In this document: piece after piece, positions 52,638 through 60,670 of the stretch
How positions within the stretch are numbered: position 1 is the first letter of the stretch
How the letters are laid out: each line of letters starts with the position of its first letter
Assembly (NCBI GenBank): GCA_029550685.1
Contig: JAKPGY010000212.1
Location: 1 to 64,000, forward strand
Direction: 5' to 3'
DNA: 64,000 nucleotides
DNA from: Bacillota bacterium
Lineage (GTDB): Bacteria; Bacillota; Syntrophomonadia; Syntrophomonadales; Syntrophomonadaceae
Translations under genes and position numbers: made by a program
Notes under the pieces: generated by a model
Seen by the model: the letters and a program-made list of their open reading frames with translations, nothing else
Database searches by the model: none
Told to the model about the DNA's origin: nothing

Positions 52638-54296
52638 ATGAAGCTAAAAAAAACTTTGCTGTTTACCATAATAACTGTAATTATTCTTGGCAGCCTGGGC
52701 TGCCTTTTCTTTAAAAATATTCAGCCGGGCACCCCTGGCGGCTCTTCAGCTGAAGAAAACTTCACGGCTTTTAAAGAGAAAAGGCTCCAGCTGCCGGTCA
52801 GGCAGGAGCCTGTCTGCCTGGTTGCCGTCGGGGATATCATGCTTTCCCGGGGTGTGGCCGGGGAAATCAAGAAACACGGGGGTGATCCCGGCCACCCCTT
52901 TGCAAAAATGAAAAGTTACCTGAAAAGCGGCGATATTGTTTTCGGCAACCTGGAAAACCCGGTTACGCCGGGCCGGGAAATCATGCTGCCGGAGAGGATT
53001 CTGCGCGCCGACCCGGGCGTGGCAGAGGCTTTGCGGGAAGCCGGTTTCACTATCCTTTCCCTGGCCAACAATCACCTGCCTGATTTCGGGACCCGGGGCA
53101 TTCTGGACACCTTTCAATACCTGGAGCAGGCGGGTCTAAAGTATGCTGGGGCCGGAAGAACGGAAAGGGAGGCCTATACTGCGACTTATACCGAAGCAAA
53201 GGGGCTCAAGCTGGCCTTCCTGGCCTTTTGCGACCCTGTCCTGGTGCCTGAGGGCCTGGCGGGGGACGATCGTCCCGGTGTAGCCGGCTTTGACCAGGAC
53301 AAAGTACAGGCCGCCGTGCGGGAAGCCCGGGAAAAGGCCGATATCGTGGTGGTGTCCATGCATGCCGGTACGGAATACGAACCTGAGCCGGAACTCGCCC
53401 AAACCCGCTTTGCTCACATGGTGGTGGATGCCGGAGCGGACCTTGTTCTGGGGCACCACCCCCACGTGCTGCAAAGGGTGGAGGAGTATAAAGGAAAGTT
53501 CATCCTGTACAGCCTGGGCAATTTCGTCTTTGATCAAAAGTGGTCCCGGGCCACGCGGGAGGGCCTGCTGGCCAGAATATTCATCACCCGGGATGGGGTG
53601 GAGAAGGTTGAATTCCTGCCTGTTTACAGCAACGACCAAAACCAGCCGCAGCTTTTGGAGGGGGAAGATGCTGAACGGGTTTTGAAGGCGCTGGATTTGG
53701 AGTTGGAGGAAGCGGCTGTTCCGGCCTGGGATCAGGAAAGCCGGGTTTTTAAAGAAGGCAGGAGCTATGTATTTTATGCCCGGAGGCCCCTGCCTGCATC
53801 CAGGCTGCACAAAGTGCGCCGTTATGATCTGGACCGGGACGGCAGCCCCGAGGTTTATTCTCTTCAGGACGGCATATTGGAGGTCACAGACGGCTCCCGG
53901 TTAATCTGGCAGTCGCAGGATGACTGGTGGGTGGATGATTTCTTTTTGGGCGATTCCGACAACAACGGTATGCCCGAGCTGAACCTGCTGGTCTGGAAAG
54001 CGGGGTGTTTCGGGCCGCACAGGCCCTTTTGGATTACAGAGGAGGACTATAGCGTCAAAAACCACCTGTTTATCTTTAAGCTGGTTGAGGGCGTGATGAA
54101 GCCGGTGTGGCAGTCATCCAACCTGGACCGGCCCAATTACGAAGCGGGCCTTGCTGATCTGGACGGGGACGGCACAAACGAGCTTGTGGTCGTGGAGGGG
54201 GACTATGAAGATCCCGGGGTGCGGGAAGCCGGTGCCTGGAGATGGAACGGCTGGGGCTTCACCAAGATCTCTTACGAGGATCCCCAGGATCTGTGA
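52638..54296 (+). CDS. CapA-family secreted metallophosphoesterase-like protein
   Basis: Start 52638 gives 552 residues with an N-terminal membrane anchor (LLFTIITVIILGSLGCLFF); an in-frame ATG at 52569 is an alternative and neither has a strong ribosome site. The PGA_cap domain (about 70-330) shows VAVGDIMLSRGVAG, FGNLENPV, SLANNHLPDFGTRG, SMHAGTEY and DLVLGHHPHVLQ, matching poly-gamma-glutamate capsule protein CapA. The C-terminal ~170 residues have VCBS/FG-GAP-like Asp-rich motifs (YDLDRDGSPEVY, GDSDNNGMPEL, ADLDGDGTNELVV), suggesting calcium-binding blades. No capB/C genes are near, so a general wall role is likely. Confidence 0.8.
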   Translation: MKLKKTLLFTIITVIILGSLGCLFFKNIQPGTPGGSSAEENFTAFKEKRLQLPVRQEPVCLVAVGDIMLSRGVAGEIKKHGGDPGHPFAKMKSYLKSGDIVFGNLENPVTPGREIMLPERILRADPGVAEALREAGFTILSLANNHLPDFGTRGILDTFQYLEQAGLKYAGAGRTEREAYTATYTEAKGLKLAFLAFCDPVLVPEGLAGDDRPGVAGFDQDKVQAAVREAREKADIVVVSMHAGTEYEPEPELAQTRFAHMVVDAGADLVLGHHPHVLQRVEEYKGKFILYSLGNFVFDQKWSRATREGLLARIFITRDGVEKVEFLPVYSNDQNQPQLLEGEDAERVLKALDLELEEAAVPAWDQESRVFKEGRSYVFYARRPLPASRLHKVRRYDLDRDGSPEVYSLQDGILEVTDGSRLIWQSQDDWWVDDFFLGDSDNNGMPELNLLVWKAGCFGPHRPFWITEEDYSVKNHLFIFKLVEGVMKPVWQSSNLDRPNYEAGLADLDGDGTNELVVVEGDYEDPGVREAGAWRWNGWGFTKISYEDPQDL

Positions 54297-54529
54297 TATA
54301 AGGGAGGGTCCGGAATAAATAAAAAAACGTTCTCCCCGTGTACAAATTAAATAATAACAGGTAGGCTGCCTCGACGATTGCTGCACTGATTTAAAAAAGC
54401 TATAAGGTTGATAAAAGTTATAATTACAATGCTAATGTCCAATACTTTGGTTTTCCCAAACCAATACCAATTTACTCAATATCGCTAACAGCAGAAAAGG
54501 CAAGCATGCTTTATACTGCATATTAACAA

Positions 54530-54552
54530 GCCGTCCGGGAGGGCGGTTTTTT
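54530..54552 (+). terminator. Intrinsic terminator between capA-like gene and hicB
   Basis: GCCGTCC (54530-54536) and GGGCGGT (54541-54547) pair (two wobbles) with a GGGA loop and a T-run. It lies 20-40 bp from the end of the convergent hicB gene and probably serves both strands. Confidence 0.6.
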
Positions 54553-54573
54553 AAGTAAAGAAAAAGACCCAGA

Positions 54574-54966
54574 TTAGGGTCTGTCATTAATGCCAAGATG
54601 CTCTTTTAAGGCTTTTTGCAATATCTGTGAAAAATTAACATGGTTTTCTTCAGCGATTTTATTTAACCACTGTGGAATAGTTAGTGTTTTCTTAACCGAT
54701 TGATTTTCTATAGCATCCCTGTAAATAGGCAAATAAACCTCCACTAAAACTATTACTTGGCTTGGTTTTAGTTTGATTTCGTCGATGGGTGACGGTTCAG
54801 GAATTGGAACATTATCGTTTTCCATACCCCAGAGATGTAGCGCCATGGCTTCCTTAGCATTTTTTAGAGCTTCCTCTGTGGTTTTACCACAGGGTAAACA
54901 TCCGGGTAGATCCGGGAACTCTATTGAAATACCATCTGGAGCGTAGCTAAATATAGCTGGATACAC
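54574..54966 (-). CDS. hicB: HicB-family antitoxin
   Basis: A 130-residue antitoxin of the type II HicAB system. The N-terminal RNase-H-like fold is seen as YPAIFSYAPDGISIEFPDLP, GCLPCGKTTEEALKNAKEAM; the C-terminal DNA-binding part is RHH/HTH-like (TIPQWLNKIAEENHVNFSQI). The listed start is GTG 54966. Seven codons upstream the same frame reads ACG-AAA-AAA-GAT-CGT-TAT with GGAG before it; HicB proteins commonly begin MKKDRYxYPA, so the original ATG appears mutated to ACG. The partner toxin gene upstream is frameshifted. Confidence 0.88.
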   Translation of the reverse strand: MYPAIFSYAPDGISIEFPDLPGCLPCGKTTEEALKNAKEAMALHLWGMENDNVPIPEPSPIDEIKLKPSQVIVLVEVYLPIYRDAIENQSVKKTLTIPQWLNKIAEENHVNFSQILQKALKEHLGINDRP

Positions 54967-55028
54967 ATAACGATCTTTTTTCGTGGTATATCACTCCTTT
55001 ATCCAATGATCTATAGGGAGAGGCTGGG

Positions 55029-55224
55029 TTACTCGAGCTTTATTCCTGCCTGTTTTTCAATGCTCTTTAGTGTGCCTATAGGAATATCCTTTACAGGGTG
55101 TGTTATTGTTACTCTACCGGGTTTGATGGGTGTTTGTATTGATAATGACTACCTACTGACCCCACAAGAAACCAACTGTCTTTTCAAGTATTTTTATAAT
55201 CTCCCTTGATGAGTAAGAATTCAT
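55029..55224 (-). pseudogene. hicA: hicA toxin gene with two single-base frameshifts
   Basis: On the minus strand ATG 55224 opens NSYSSREIIKILEK; one base step later the frame reads WFLVGSVGSHYQYKHPS; another step gives KPGRVTITHPVKDIPIGTLK and SIEKQAGIKLE with TAA at 55031-55029. Joined, this is a full HicA mRNA interferase of about 65 residues, including the catalytic His in GSHYQ. Each break fits loss of one base. The toxin should be inactive unless the breaks are sequencing errors. Confidence 0.85.
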
Positions 55225-55250
55225 CCAACCTTCACCCTTTTTACACTTAC

Positions 55251-55279
55251 ATTGTAACACGTGTTATTATACGTGTCAA
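55251..55279 (-). promoter_or_regulatory. hicAB promoter with overlapping palindromic operator
   Basis: On the minus strand TTGACA (55279-55274) and TACAAT (55256-55251) are spaced by 17 bp, a near-consensus sigma-A promoter 27 bp before hicA. The perfect palindrome TAACACGTGTTA (55255-55266) covers the -10 side, as expected for HicB autorepression. Confidence 0.75.
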
Positions 55280-55375
55280 ATGCTTATATAAAAAACGATG
55301 AAAGAAGATTATTGCAATCCCGCCAAATAAGAATTGATAAACGGAAAATATTTATCGAATAACGATATAAATATA

Positions 55376-55404
55376 TTGAATTGCAATAAAGCATTTGTTA
55401 TAAT
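55376..55404 (+). promoter_or_regulatory. Promoter of the DUF2975-XRE-DUF4173 operon
   Basis: TTGAAT (55376-55381) and TATAAT (55399-55404) with a 17-bp spacer, 51 bp before the ATG at 55455. The region is AT-rich. This is a strong sigma-A-type match. Confidence 0.65.
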
Positions 55405-55454
55405 GCAAATAATTAAGGGGTGGATTCCACCCGGTTCAGAAAGGAAGAGATCTA

Positions 55455-55907
55455 ATGTGGAGCAGCGAAAAATCCATCATTTTGAGTAAGCTGGGTGTTT
55501 TGTTCTTCATGGGCTTAGTTTTAGCTGCAGTGGTGGCGGCGCCCTGGCTGACCCGCTGGTTTGTAGAGTTTTCCCAGGCCGGGCTTAAGGTGGAAGAAGC
55601 TGTGTATTTTATGGGAACCATCTATGTGGGATTTGTTCCCGCAGCTTTTCTGCTTTACAGCCTGTTCAAACTGCTGCGCCGGATCGAGACCGGTCAGGTA
55701 TTTACAGATGAGAACGTAGACTTATTGAGGCGGATCTCCTGGAGTTGTTTTGCGGGTGCGGGAGTAGCTCTGGTTTCCCTGTTTTACTATTATCCATGGT
55801 TCTTTGTGGCGTTGGCCGCTGCTTTTATGGGCTTGATCGTGCGGGTGGTGAAAAATGTAGTCGCCCAGGTGGTGGAACTGAAAAACGAAGCGGATTACAC
55901 AGTATAG
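55455..55907 (+). CDS. DUF2975 family membrane protein
   Basis: A 150-residue protein with four predicted membrane segments and a cytoplasmic loop between TM2 and TM3 that carries the family block LLRRIETGQVFTDENVDLLR (about residues 74-93). DUF2975 proteins have unknown function and are almost always next to a small YozG-like XRE regulator, as here (the next gene starts 18 bp after its stop). GGAAG ribosome site. Confidence 0.88.
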   Translation: MWSSEKSIILSKLGVLFFMGLVLAAVVAAPWLTRWFVEFSQAGLKVEEAVYFMGTIYVGFVPAAFLLYSLFKLLRRIETGQVFTDENVDLLRRISWSCFAGAGVALVSLFYYYPWFFVALAAAFMGLIVRVVKNVVAQVVELKNEADYTV

Positions 55908-55925
55908 GGGAGGGGAGGCAGGATC

Positions 55926-56132
55926 ATGCCAATCATAGTAAATCTGGATGTAATGATGGCCAAGCGGAAAATTTCCTCCGGCGAACTGGCTGAAAAGATA
56001 GGCATCAGTCCGGCTAATCTCTCCATCCTTAAAACAGGCAAGGCTAAAGCTATTCGTTTTTCGACCATGGAGAAGATCTGCAAAGTACTGGATTGTCAGC
56101 CCGGAGATATACTCGAATACAGACCGGACTAA
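55926..56132 (+). CDS. YozG-like XRE-family HTH regulator
   Basis: A 68-residue single-domain helix-turn-helix protein: IIVNLDVMMAKRKISSGELA, EKIGISPANLSILKTGKAKA, IRFSTMEKICKVLDCQPGDI, LEY. This is the compact Cro/C1 type that pairs with DUF2975 genes. It lies 18 bp behind the DUF2975 gene and 18 bp ahead of the DUF4173 gene. It probably controls the operon, as small XRE proteins often do, but no operator was identified. Confidence 0.9.
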   Translation: MPIIVNLDVMMAKRKISSGELAEKIGISPANLSILKTGKAKAIRFSTMEKICKVLDCQPGDILEYRPD

Positions 56133-56150
56133 AAGTAAGGAGGAGCGTTA

Positions 56151-57770
56151 ATGGATGGGCTTGGGATGAATAAAAACGAGGCAGCTATGACTCCGGGACC
56201 CCAGGCTTGGGGTGGAACCGGGGAAAGCGCACCGGCAGTCCCCCTATTAGAAAAGGTAAAGACGTCCTTTGCACCCGACCGCAGGGACAGCTATTTCGCC
56301 CTGTTTGCCTTTGTCCTTGGGTTTCTTTTTATCCGCTGGGTATTCTTTTCCTGGCAGGGCTGGGGAGTGACTTTGTTTACCCTGTTATTCTGCGGCTCAG
56401 TGACTGTGTACATGCTGAAGAAAGGGGTGCAGATTCCCAGGGCCAGCTGGTTCTGGCTGGCGGTAGTGATGCTGCTCGGACTAAACTTCAGCCTGTGGAC
56501 CAACAATGGCCTAGCTCCCTTGCACGGTTTGCTCTTATTCTGCAGCGCCGTGTACTGGGTCATGTGTGCCGCCGGACTGCTCATCCTGGGCAAAACCAGC
56601 GATCTCCTTTTACTGGACGGCTATAATGCCATGCTGGTTATTCCCTTCAGCAATTTCGGCTGCCAGTATAAAAGCCTGGCCCTTCTGGGCAGCAGTAAAC
56701 TTGCCCGGGGAAGACAGGATTCCTCTGTAGTATTAGGTTTATTCTTAACCTTTATTGTGGCGGCCATGGTTTTACCCCTGCTGCTGGCAGCGGACAGCGG
56801 CGGTTTTGCTAAACTCGTCAACTGGATATTGGACGGATTCAAGGGGTTTGGCGATAAATTTTGGGAAACATTCTGGCAGCTCATTCTTGCTGTTCCCGTT
56901 GCAGCCTATATCTTCGGCCTGGTTGCCGGTAGCGCTCATAAAAGAGGTACCGGTTCCTTTGAAAAGGACGGCACCCTTCAGAAGATTTCAGGCTTGCGGA
57001 TACTGCCCATGATTACGGTTTATATTCTGATGGGCCTGTTGTGTACGCTTTATATAGTGTTCATCGGTAGTCAGGTGCCTTATTTCTTCTCTGCCTTTGC
57101 CGGTCAACGGCCGGAGGGGTGGCAGGTTTATTCGGAATATGCCCGCACTGGATTCTTTGAGCTGTGCCGGATCGCAGTCATAAACCTGTTCGTGTTGACG
57201 GCAGCCAACATCATGAGTCAGCAGCACAGCAGGGATAGTATGTTCCTGAAGGTACTCAATGCATTGCTGGCCGTGCTCACGCTGGTGCTTATCACCACGG
57301 CCTTCAGCAAGATGGCCCTTTACATCGGGGCCTACGGATTATCCATGCGCCGACTGCTGCCCTGTGTTTTGATGATCTTTATGGCTATTCTATGCTTTGG
57401 AGTTATAGCGCTGCAAAAATGGTCATTCTCCATAACCCGCCTGGCAGTTGGGGTAGGGGCGGTCATGTTCTGTATGCTGTGTCTGGTAAACCCGGACAGC
57501 CTGGTGGCCAGATACAATGCGGACCGTTATCTGTCCGGAACGCTGGAGAGCTTTGATGTGGAGATACTATACCGGTCCGGGCCGGCCGGTGTCGATCCGG
57601 CCTTGCTGGTATATGAACAAACCAATGATCCGGAACTGCAGTTTAAACTGAGGGAATATCTGCAAGCCCAGCAGCAGCGGGTTGATGAGGTGGCCGGAGA
57701 GCCGGGCGACAATTGGGAAAGCGCCCGGGCGCGGCACAGGATTACCGAATACTTTAATAAACAAGGATGA
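56151..57770 (+). CDS. DUF4173/DUF4153-type multi-spanning membrane protein
   Basis: A 539-residue protein with an N-terminal cytoplasmic tail of about 45 residues, then around 12 hydrophobic segments to residue 450 and a soluble C-terminal tail. It is of the DUF4153/DUF4173 type (central YNAMLVIPFSNFGCQYKSLA, RRLLPCVLMIFMAILCFGVI). Function unknown. It is the third gene of the DUF2975/XRE operon; AAGGAGGAG precedes the ATG. A terminator lies about 95 bp after it. Confidence 0.75.
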   Translation: MDGLGMNKNEAAMTPGPQAWGGTGESAPAVPLLEKVKTSFAPDRRDSYFALFAFVLGFLFIRWVFFSWQGWGVTLFTLLFCGSVTVYMLKKGVQIPRASWFWLAVVMLLGLNFSLWTNNGLAPLHGLLLFCSAVYWVMCAAGLLILGKTSDLLLLDGYNAMLVIPFSNFGCQYKSLALLGSSKLARGRQDSSVVLGLFLTFIVAAMVLPLLLAADSGGFAKLVNWILDGFKGFGDKFWETFWQLILAVPVAAYIFGLVAGSAHKRGTGSFEKDGTLQKISGLRILPMITVYILMGLLCTLYIVFIGSQVPYFFSAFAGQRPEGWQVYSEYARTGFFELCRIAVINLFVLTAANIMSQQHSRDSMFLKVLNALLAVLTLVLITTAFSKMALYIGAYGLSMRRLLPCVLMIFMAILCFGVIALQKWSFSITRLAVGVGAVMFCMLCLVNPDSLVARYNADRYLSGTLESFDVEILYRSGPAGVDPALLVYEQTNDPELQFKLREYLQAQQQRVDEVAGEPGDNWESARARHRITEYFNKQG

Positions 57771-57865
57771 CATTCAGCCTGACAAACAAATAAAACCAGC
57801 TCAGGGACAGGTTTTTTGCGGCATGAGCCTGCTAAAGGCAGAACTGAAGAGCCTGAGACAAAAAA

Positions 57866-57896
57866 GAAAAGAGCCTGATAAGCTCTTTTCTTTTTT
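57866..57896. terminator. Bidirectional intrinsic terminator
   Basis: GAAAAGAGC (57866-57874) pairs perfectly with GCTCTTTTC (57882-57890), with A-rich sequence before it and six T after. It can stop both the DUF4173 operon (+) and the pst operon (-). Confidence 0.8.
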
Positions 57897-57904
57897 AAAA
57901 TATA

Positions 57905-58063
57905 TTAATGCTTAACAAGAACTACGTTAATAGCTTTTACTAAAGCACTTACTTTGTCGCCTTTGGAAAATCTTGCTTCTTCCAGGCTGTCTCCCGTCAT
58001 CACGGACGTGAGCCGGATTGCGTCATCCGTTCACCCGCCAACTCACATGGTCACCTGAGCCAT
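57905..58063 (-). pseudogene. TOBE-domain (molybdopterin-binding-like) gene remnant with two in-frame TGA
   Basis: Downstream of pstB on the same strand, ATG 58063 reads AQVTM-stop-VGG-stop-TDDAIRLTSVMTGDSLE and then ARFSKGDKVSALVKAINVVL ending VKH. The second part is a typical Mop/TOBE half-site (..I.TSV.T..S...L.....GD.V.ALIKA..V.L), as in molybdate-binding ModE, ModC or Mop proteins. Two TGA codons near the start and an abnormal first half show decay. It may once have been a stand-alone Mop-type protein. Confidence 0.6.
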
Positions 58064-58087
58064 AACATTATCCCTAAACAAAACCCC

Positions 58088-58834
58088 CTACCAGGTTAAG
58101 CCGGAAATAAAATCAGCGGTTTCCTGCCTGGCAGGCTTAGAAAAAAGCTGCCCGGTTGGGCCGTATTCCACTACCTGGCCGGCCATCATCAGCAACGTCT
58201 GGTGAGCAACCCTTTTAGCCTGAAATAAGTTATGGGTTACCAGAACAATGGCCAGCGTACCCGACAATTGGGTAAGGAGTTGCTCGATCAGCATTGTGGA
58301 GTTAGGATCCAGGCTGGAACATGGCTCATCAAGCAATAGGACCTCCGGCTCAACAGCCAGTGCCCTGGCAATGGCCAGTCTCTGTTTTTGCCCGCCGGAA
58401 AGCTCCCCGGCAGGCCGCTCCAGTTTATCCTTTACTTCCTCCCAAAGGCCGGCCTGTTTTAAGCTGCGTTCACATATCTCATTCAACTTCCGCTTATTCC
58501 TTTCGCCAAAATACCGCGGCCCAAAAAGAACGTTTTCCCGCACGCTCATGGGCAGGGCCACAGGAGTTTGGAATACCATGCCAACCCTGCGGCGGATTGA
58601 GGCTGCATCGTTTTTTTGATATATGTCCTCACCATTGAGCAGGATCTTACCGCTGCAATTAAAACCACGATCCAGCTCAGCCGTCCTGTTAATACTCTTT
58701 AAGAGCGTTGTTTTACCACAACCGGAGGGGCCAATAATAGCAAGAATTCCCTGTCCATTGAACTCCAGGTTAATATTATGCAAGACGGGGTATTTTTCAA
58801 AAGATACACTCCAGTTCTTAACCTGGACAGACAT
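58088..58834 (-). CDS. pstB: Phosphate ABC transporter ATP-binding protein PstB
   Basis: The ATPase of the high-affinity phosphate importer. The start at 58834 has AAGGAGG eight bases upstream and gives 248 residues. Walker A GPSGCGKTT (about 37), the Q-loop VFQTPVALPMSVRENV, signature LSGGQKQRLAIARAL (about 148), Walker B VLLLDEPCSSLDP and the switch His in VLVTHN are complete. SINRTAELDRG after Walker A is close to the PstB pattern (SxNRMxEL). The tail is PstB-like (GPTGQLFSKPARQETADFIS). It is last of pstSCAB; no phoU follows, only a TOBE remnant. A tungstate/molybdate role is less likely. Confidence 0.88.
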   Translation of the reverse strand: MSVQVKNWSVSFEKYPVLHNINLEFNGQGILAIIGPSGCGKTTLLKSINRTAELDRGFNCSGKILLNGEDIYQKNDAASIRRRVGMVFQTPVALPMSVRENVLFGPRYFGERNKRKLNEICERSLKQAGLWEEVKDKLERPAGELSGGQKQRLAIARALAVEPEVLLLDEPCSSLDPNSTMLIEQLLTQLSGTLAIVLVTHNLFQAKRVAHQTLLMMAGQVVEYGPTGQLFSKPARQETADFISGLTW

Positions 58835-58835
58835 A

Positions 58836-59678
58836 TCAGTAACCTCCTTTTCCATGCCGCCCCCTGAGCATTAAAGCGGTAATGTTTAAAAAAAGGAGCA
58901 GCAGCACCAGCAGGAGAGCTGTGCCGTAGGCTTTCTCCATGGAAATATGCTGGCTGAATAAAATATACAAATGGTAGGGCAAAGCCATAACCGGATCCAG
59001 TAAGCCCCCGCTCATCCCGGCAGAAATAACCGCCGCAGTGACCATAATCGGGGCTGTGGCCCCGGCAGCGTAGCCCATTGCCAGTAAGATGCCGCTTAAT
59101 ATGGCCGTCGCCGACTGGGGGATAATAACCCGGCGCAGCATGTACCAGCGGGAAACACCCAGCGCGGTGCCGGCCAGGCGGTACTGCTCGTTTACGGCCA
59201 GCAGCGCATCCCTTGCAGTAAGCACGACCACCGGGAAAATCATGATCCCCAAAGACAGGCCGCCAGCCAGCAGGGAAATACCAAAACCCAGATGGACCAC
59301 AAAAAAGGCGTAGCCGAAGAGTCCGGTAACGATGGAAGGAATCCCGGCCATACACTGAATGGTTATATTGACAAGGGTTGTAAACTTTGACGAATTGCCG
59401 TATTCGGACAGGTAAACTGCCGTGATCAAGCCGGGTACAGCGGCCGCCAGAATAGCAATAAAAACAAGCAAGAGGGTACCTCTAATAGCTGGTAAAACCC
59501 CTCCACTGGTACCAAGGGGCAAACCCCTGGGTGCAGTGGTTAGAAACTCAAGGGTTAGGGAAGAGCCGCCACGCATAAGAAGGTAGCCAATGATTCCGGT
59601 TAGGACCAGCAGGATTGCCAGGCCGGCGCTCCAGAAAACTGCCAGGAAAAACCTGTCCCAAAAGCTTCGTGTAATCAA
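58836..59678 (-). CDS. pstA: Phosphate ABC transporter permease PstA
   Basis: A 280-residue inner-membrane permease with six predicted helices. The cytoplasmic EAA-like loop contains DALLAVNEQYRLAGTALGVS RWYMLRRVIIPQ-type sequence (about 160-195), typical of PstA. It begins with TTG at 59678, overlapping the pstC stop by 4 bp, which indicates coupled translation. The stop is 1 bp ahead of the pstB start region (pstB ATG at 58834). Confidence 0.88.
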   Translation of the reverse strand: MITRSFWDRFFLAVFWSAGLAILLVLTGIIGYLLMRGGSSLTLEFLTTAPRGLPLGTSGGVLPAIRGTLLLVFIAILAAAVPGLITAVYLSEYGNSSKFTTLVNITIQCMAGIPSIVTGLFGYAFFVVHLGFGISLLAGGLSLGIMIFPVVVLTARDALLAVNEQYRLAGTALGVSRWYMLRRVIIPQSATAILSGILLAMGYAAGATAPIMVTAAVISAGMSGGLLDPVMALPYHLYILFSQHISMEKAYGTALLLVLLLLFLNITALMLRGRHGKGGY

Positions 59679-60544
59679 TTTTTCCTCACTGTCCTGCTAT
59701 AGTCTTTTCTTAAAAACGTTAGAATAAGGTTCATGATAAAGAGGATGAGCAGTAAAACTAGCCCGGCAGCAAATAGAGCCTTGTAATGCAGGCTGCCGGC
59801 CTCGGTGGTGCCCAGTTCCAGGGCAATCAGGGCGGATAGGGGTTCCCCCTTGCTGAACCAGGATGTTGGCAGGAGCAGGATGTTTCCCGCCAGCATTAAA
59901 ACCGCCATTGTTTCCCCGGCCGCCCGGCCGAAACCCAGGATCAGGGCCCCCAGCAAGCCCTTTTTAGCCAGGGGCAGCAGTACCCGCAGCGCCACATATG
60001 GCCTGGACGCGCCGAGGGCCAGAGCCGCCTGCCTGTATTCTGCAGGAACGGAACGGATTGCAACCTCGGAGGTGGTTACAATATAGGGTAATACCATCAC
60101 GGTCAGGACCAGTGATGCACAAAACAGCGACTCACCGCTGGCCATTTGAAAGGAAACCTCAAACCACTTGACTAAAACCGTTGCCCCGACAAAACCGTAC
60201 ACCACCGAGGGAATACCGGTGAGGATGTTCAAGACCGGCCTGATCAGCCCGGCAAGCCAGGCTGGGGCAAACTCCGCCAGAAAAACCGCCCCGCTAAATC
60301 CCAGGGGCGCAGCAATAAACATCGCCCCAAGGGCTACCCAGAGGGTGCTTAGAACCATCGTTCCCAGACCCAGCTTCGGGGGGTTGGCCAGAGGGCTCCA
60401 ATCAGTCCCGGTTATTATCTTTAATCCATAGGTAGACCATACCGGCCAGCTTTCCCTGGCGATAAAGGCAACAATCGCCAGCAGCAAGATGGTGGCGCAG
60501 GCCGACACCACCAGGCTAATGGACCTTGCAATTCTATCTCCCAT
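59675..60544 (-). CDS. pstC: Phosphate ABC transporter permease PstC
   Basis: A 289-residue permease with six helices, the partner of PstA in the membrane channel. The EAA loop reads TTSEVAIRSVPAEYRQAALA, LGASRPYVALRVLLP (about 158-195). The N-terminal helix and the loop FAPAWLAGLIRPVLNILTGI are PstC-like. It lies 126 bp downstream of pstS, with a terminator hairpin in that gap, so pstC-A-B would be expressed at lower level than pstS. Confidence 0.9.
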   Translation of the reverse strand: MGDRIARSISLVVSACATILLLAIVAFIARESWPVWSTYGLKIITGTDWSPLANPPKLGLGTMVLSTLWVALGAMFIAAPLGFSGAVFLAEFAPAWLAGLIRPVLNILTGIPSVVYGFVGATVLVKWFEVSFQMASGESLFCASLVLTVMVLPYIVTTSEVAIRSVPAEYRQAALALGASRPYVALRVLLPLAKKGLLGALILGFGRAAGETMAVLMLAGNILLLPTSWFSKGEPLSALIALELGTTEAGSLHYKALFAAGLVLLLILFIMNLILTFLRKDYSRTVRKN

Positions 60545-60598
60545 TGATTTGCCCTTCTTTATACTTCATACTCCATCCTTCGCCTAACACTGAAACAC

Positions 60599-60641
60599 AA
60601 AAAACTGTGGGTAGTCAAGTGCCAACTACCCACGGTTTTTT
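60599..60641. terminator. Partial terminator between pstS and pstC
   Basis: CTGTGGGTAGT (60605-60615) pairs with ACTACCCACGG (60624-60634) with A-runs and T-runs on the two sides, so it works in both directions. On the minus strand it would reduce read-through from pstS into pstCAB, a common arrangement for binding-protein genes. Confidence 0.7.
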
Positions 60642-60670
60642 CCTTCTTTGTTGCGACTGCCATCAGAGTG

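Noticed and set aside
57905-58063. TGA codons in the TOBE remnant as selenocysteine sites
   Set aside because: No TOBE protein is known to use selenocysteine, the first half of the domain is also degraded and no SECIS-like hairpin was seen just after either TGA.
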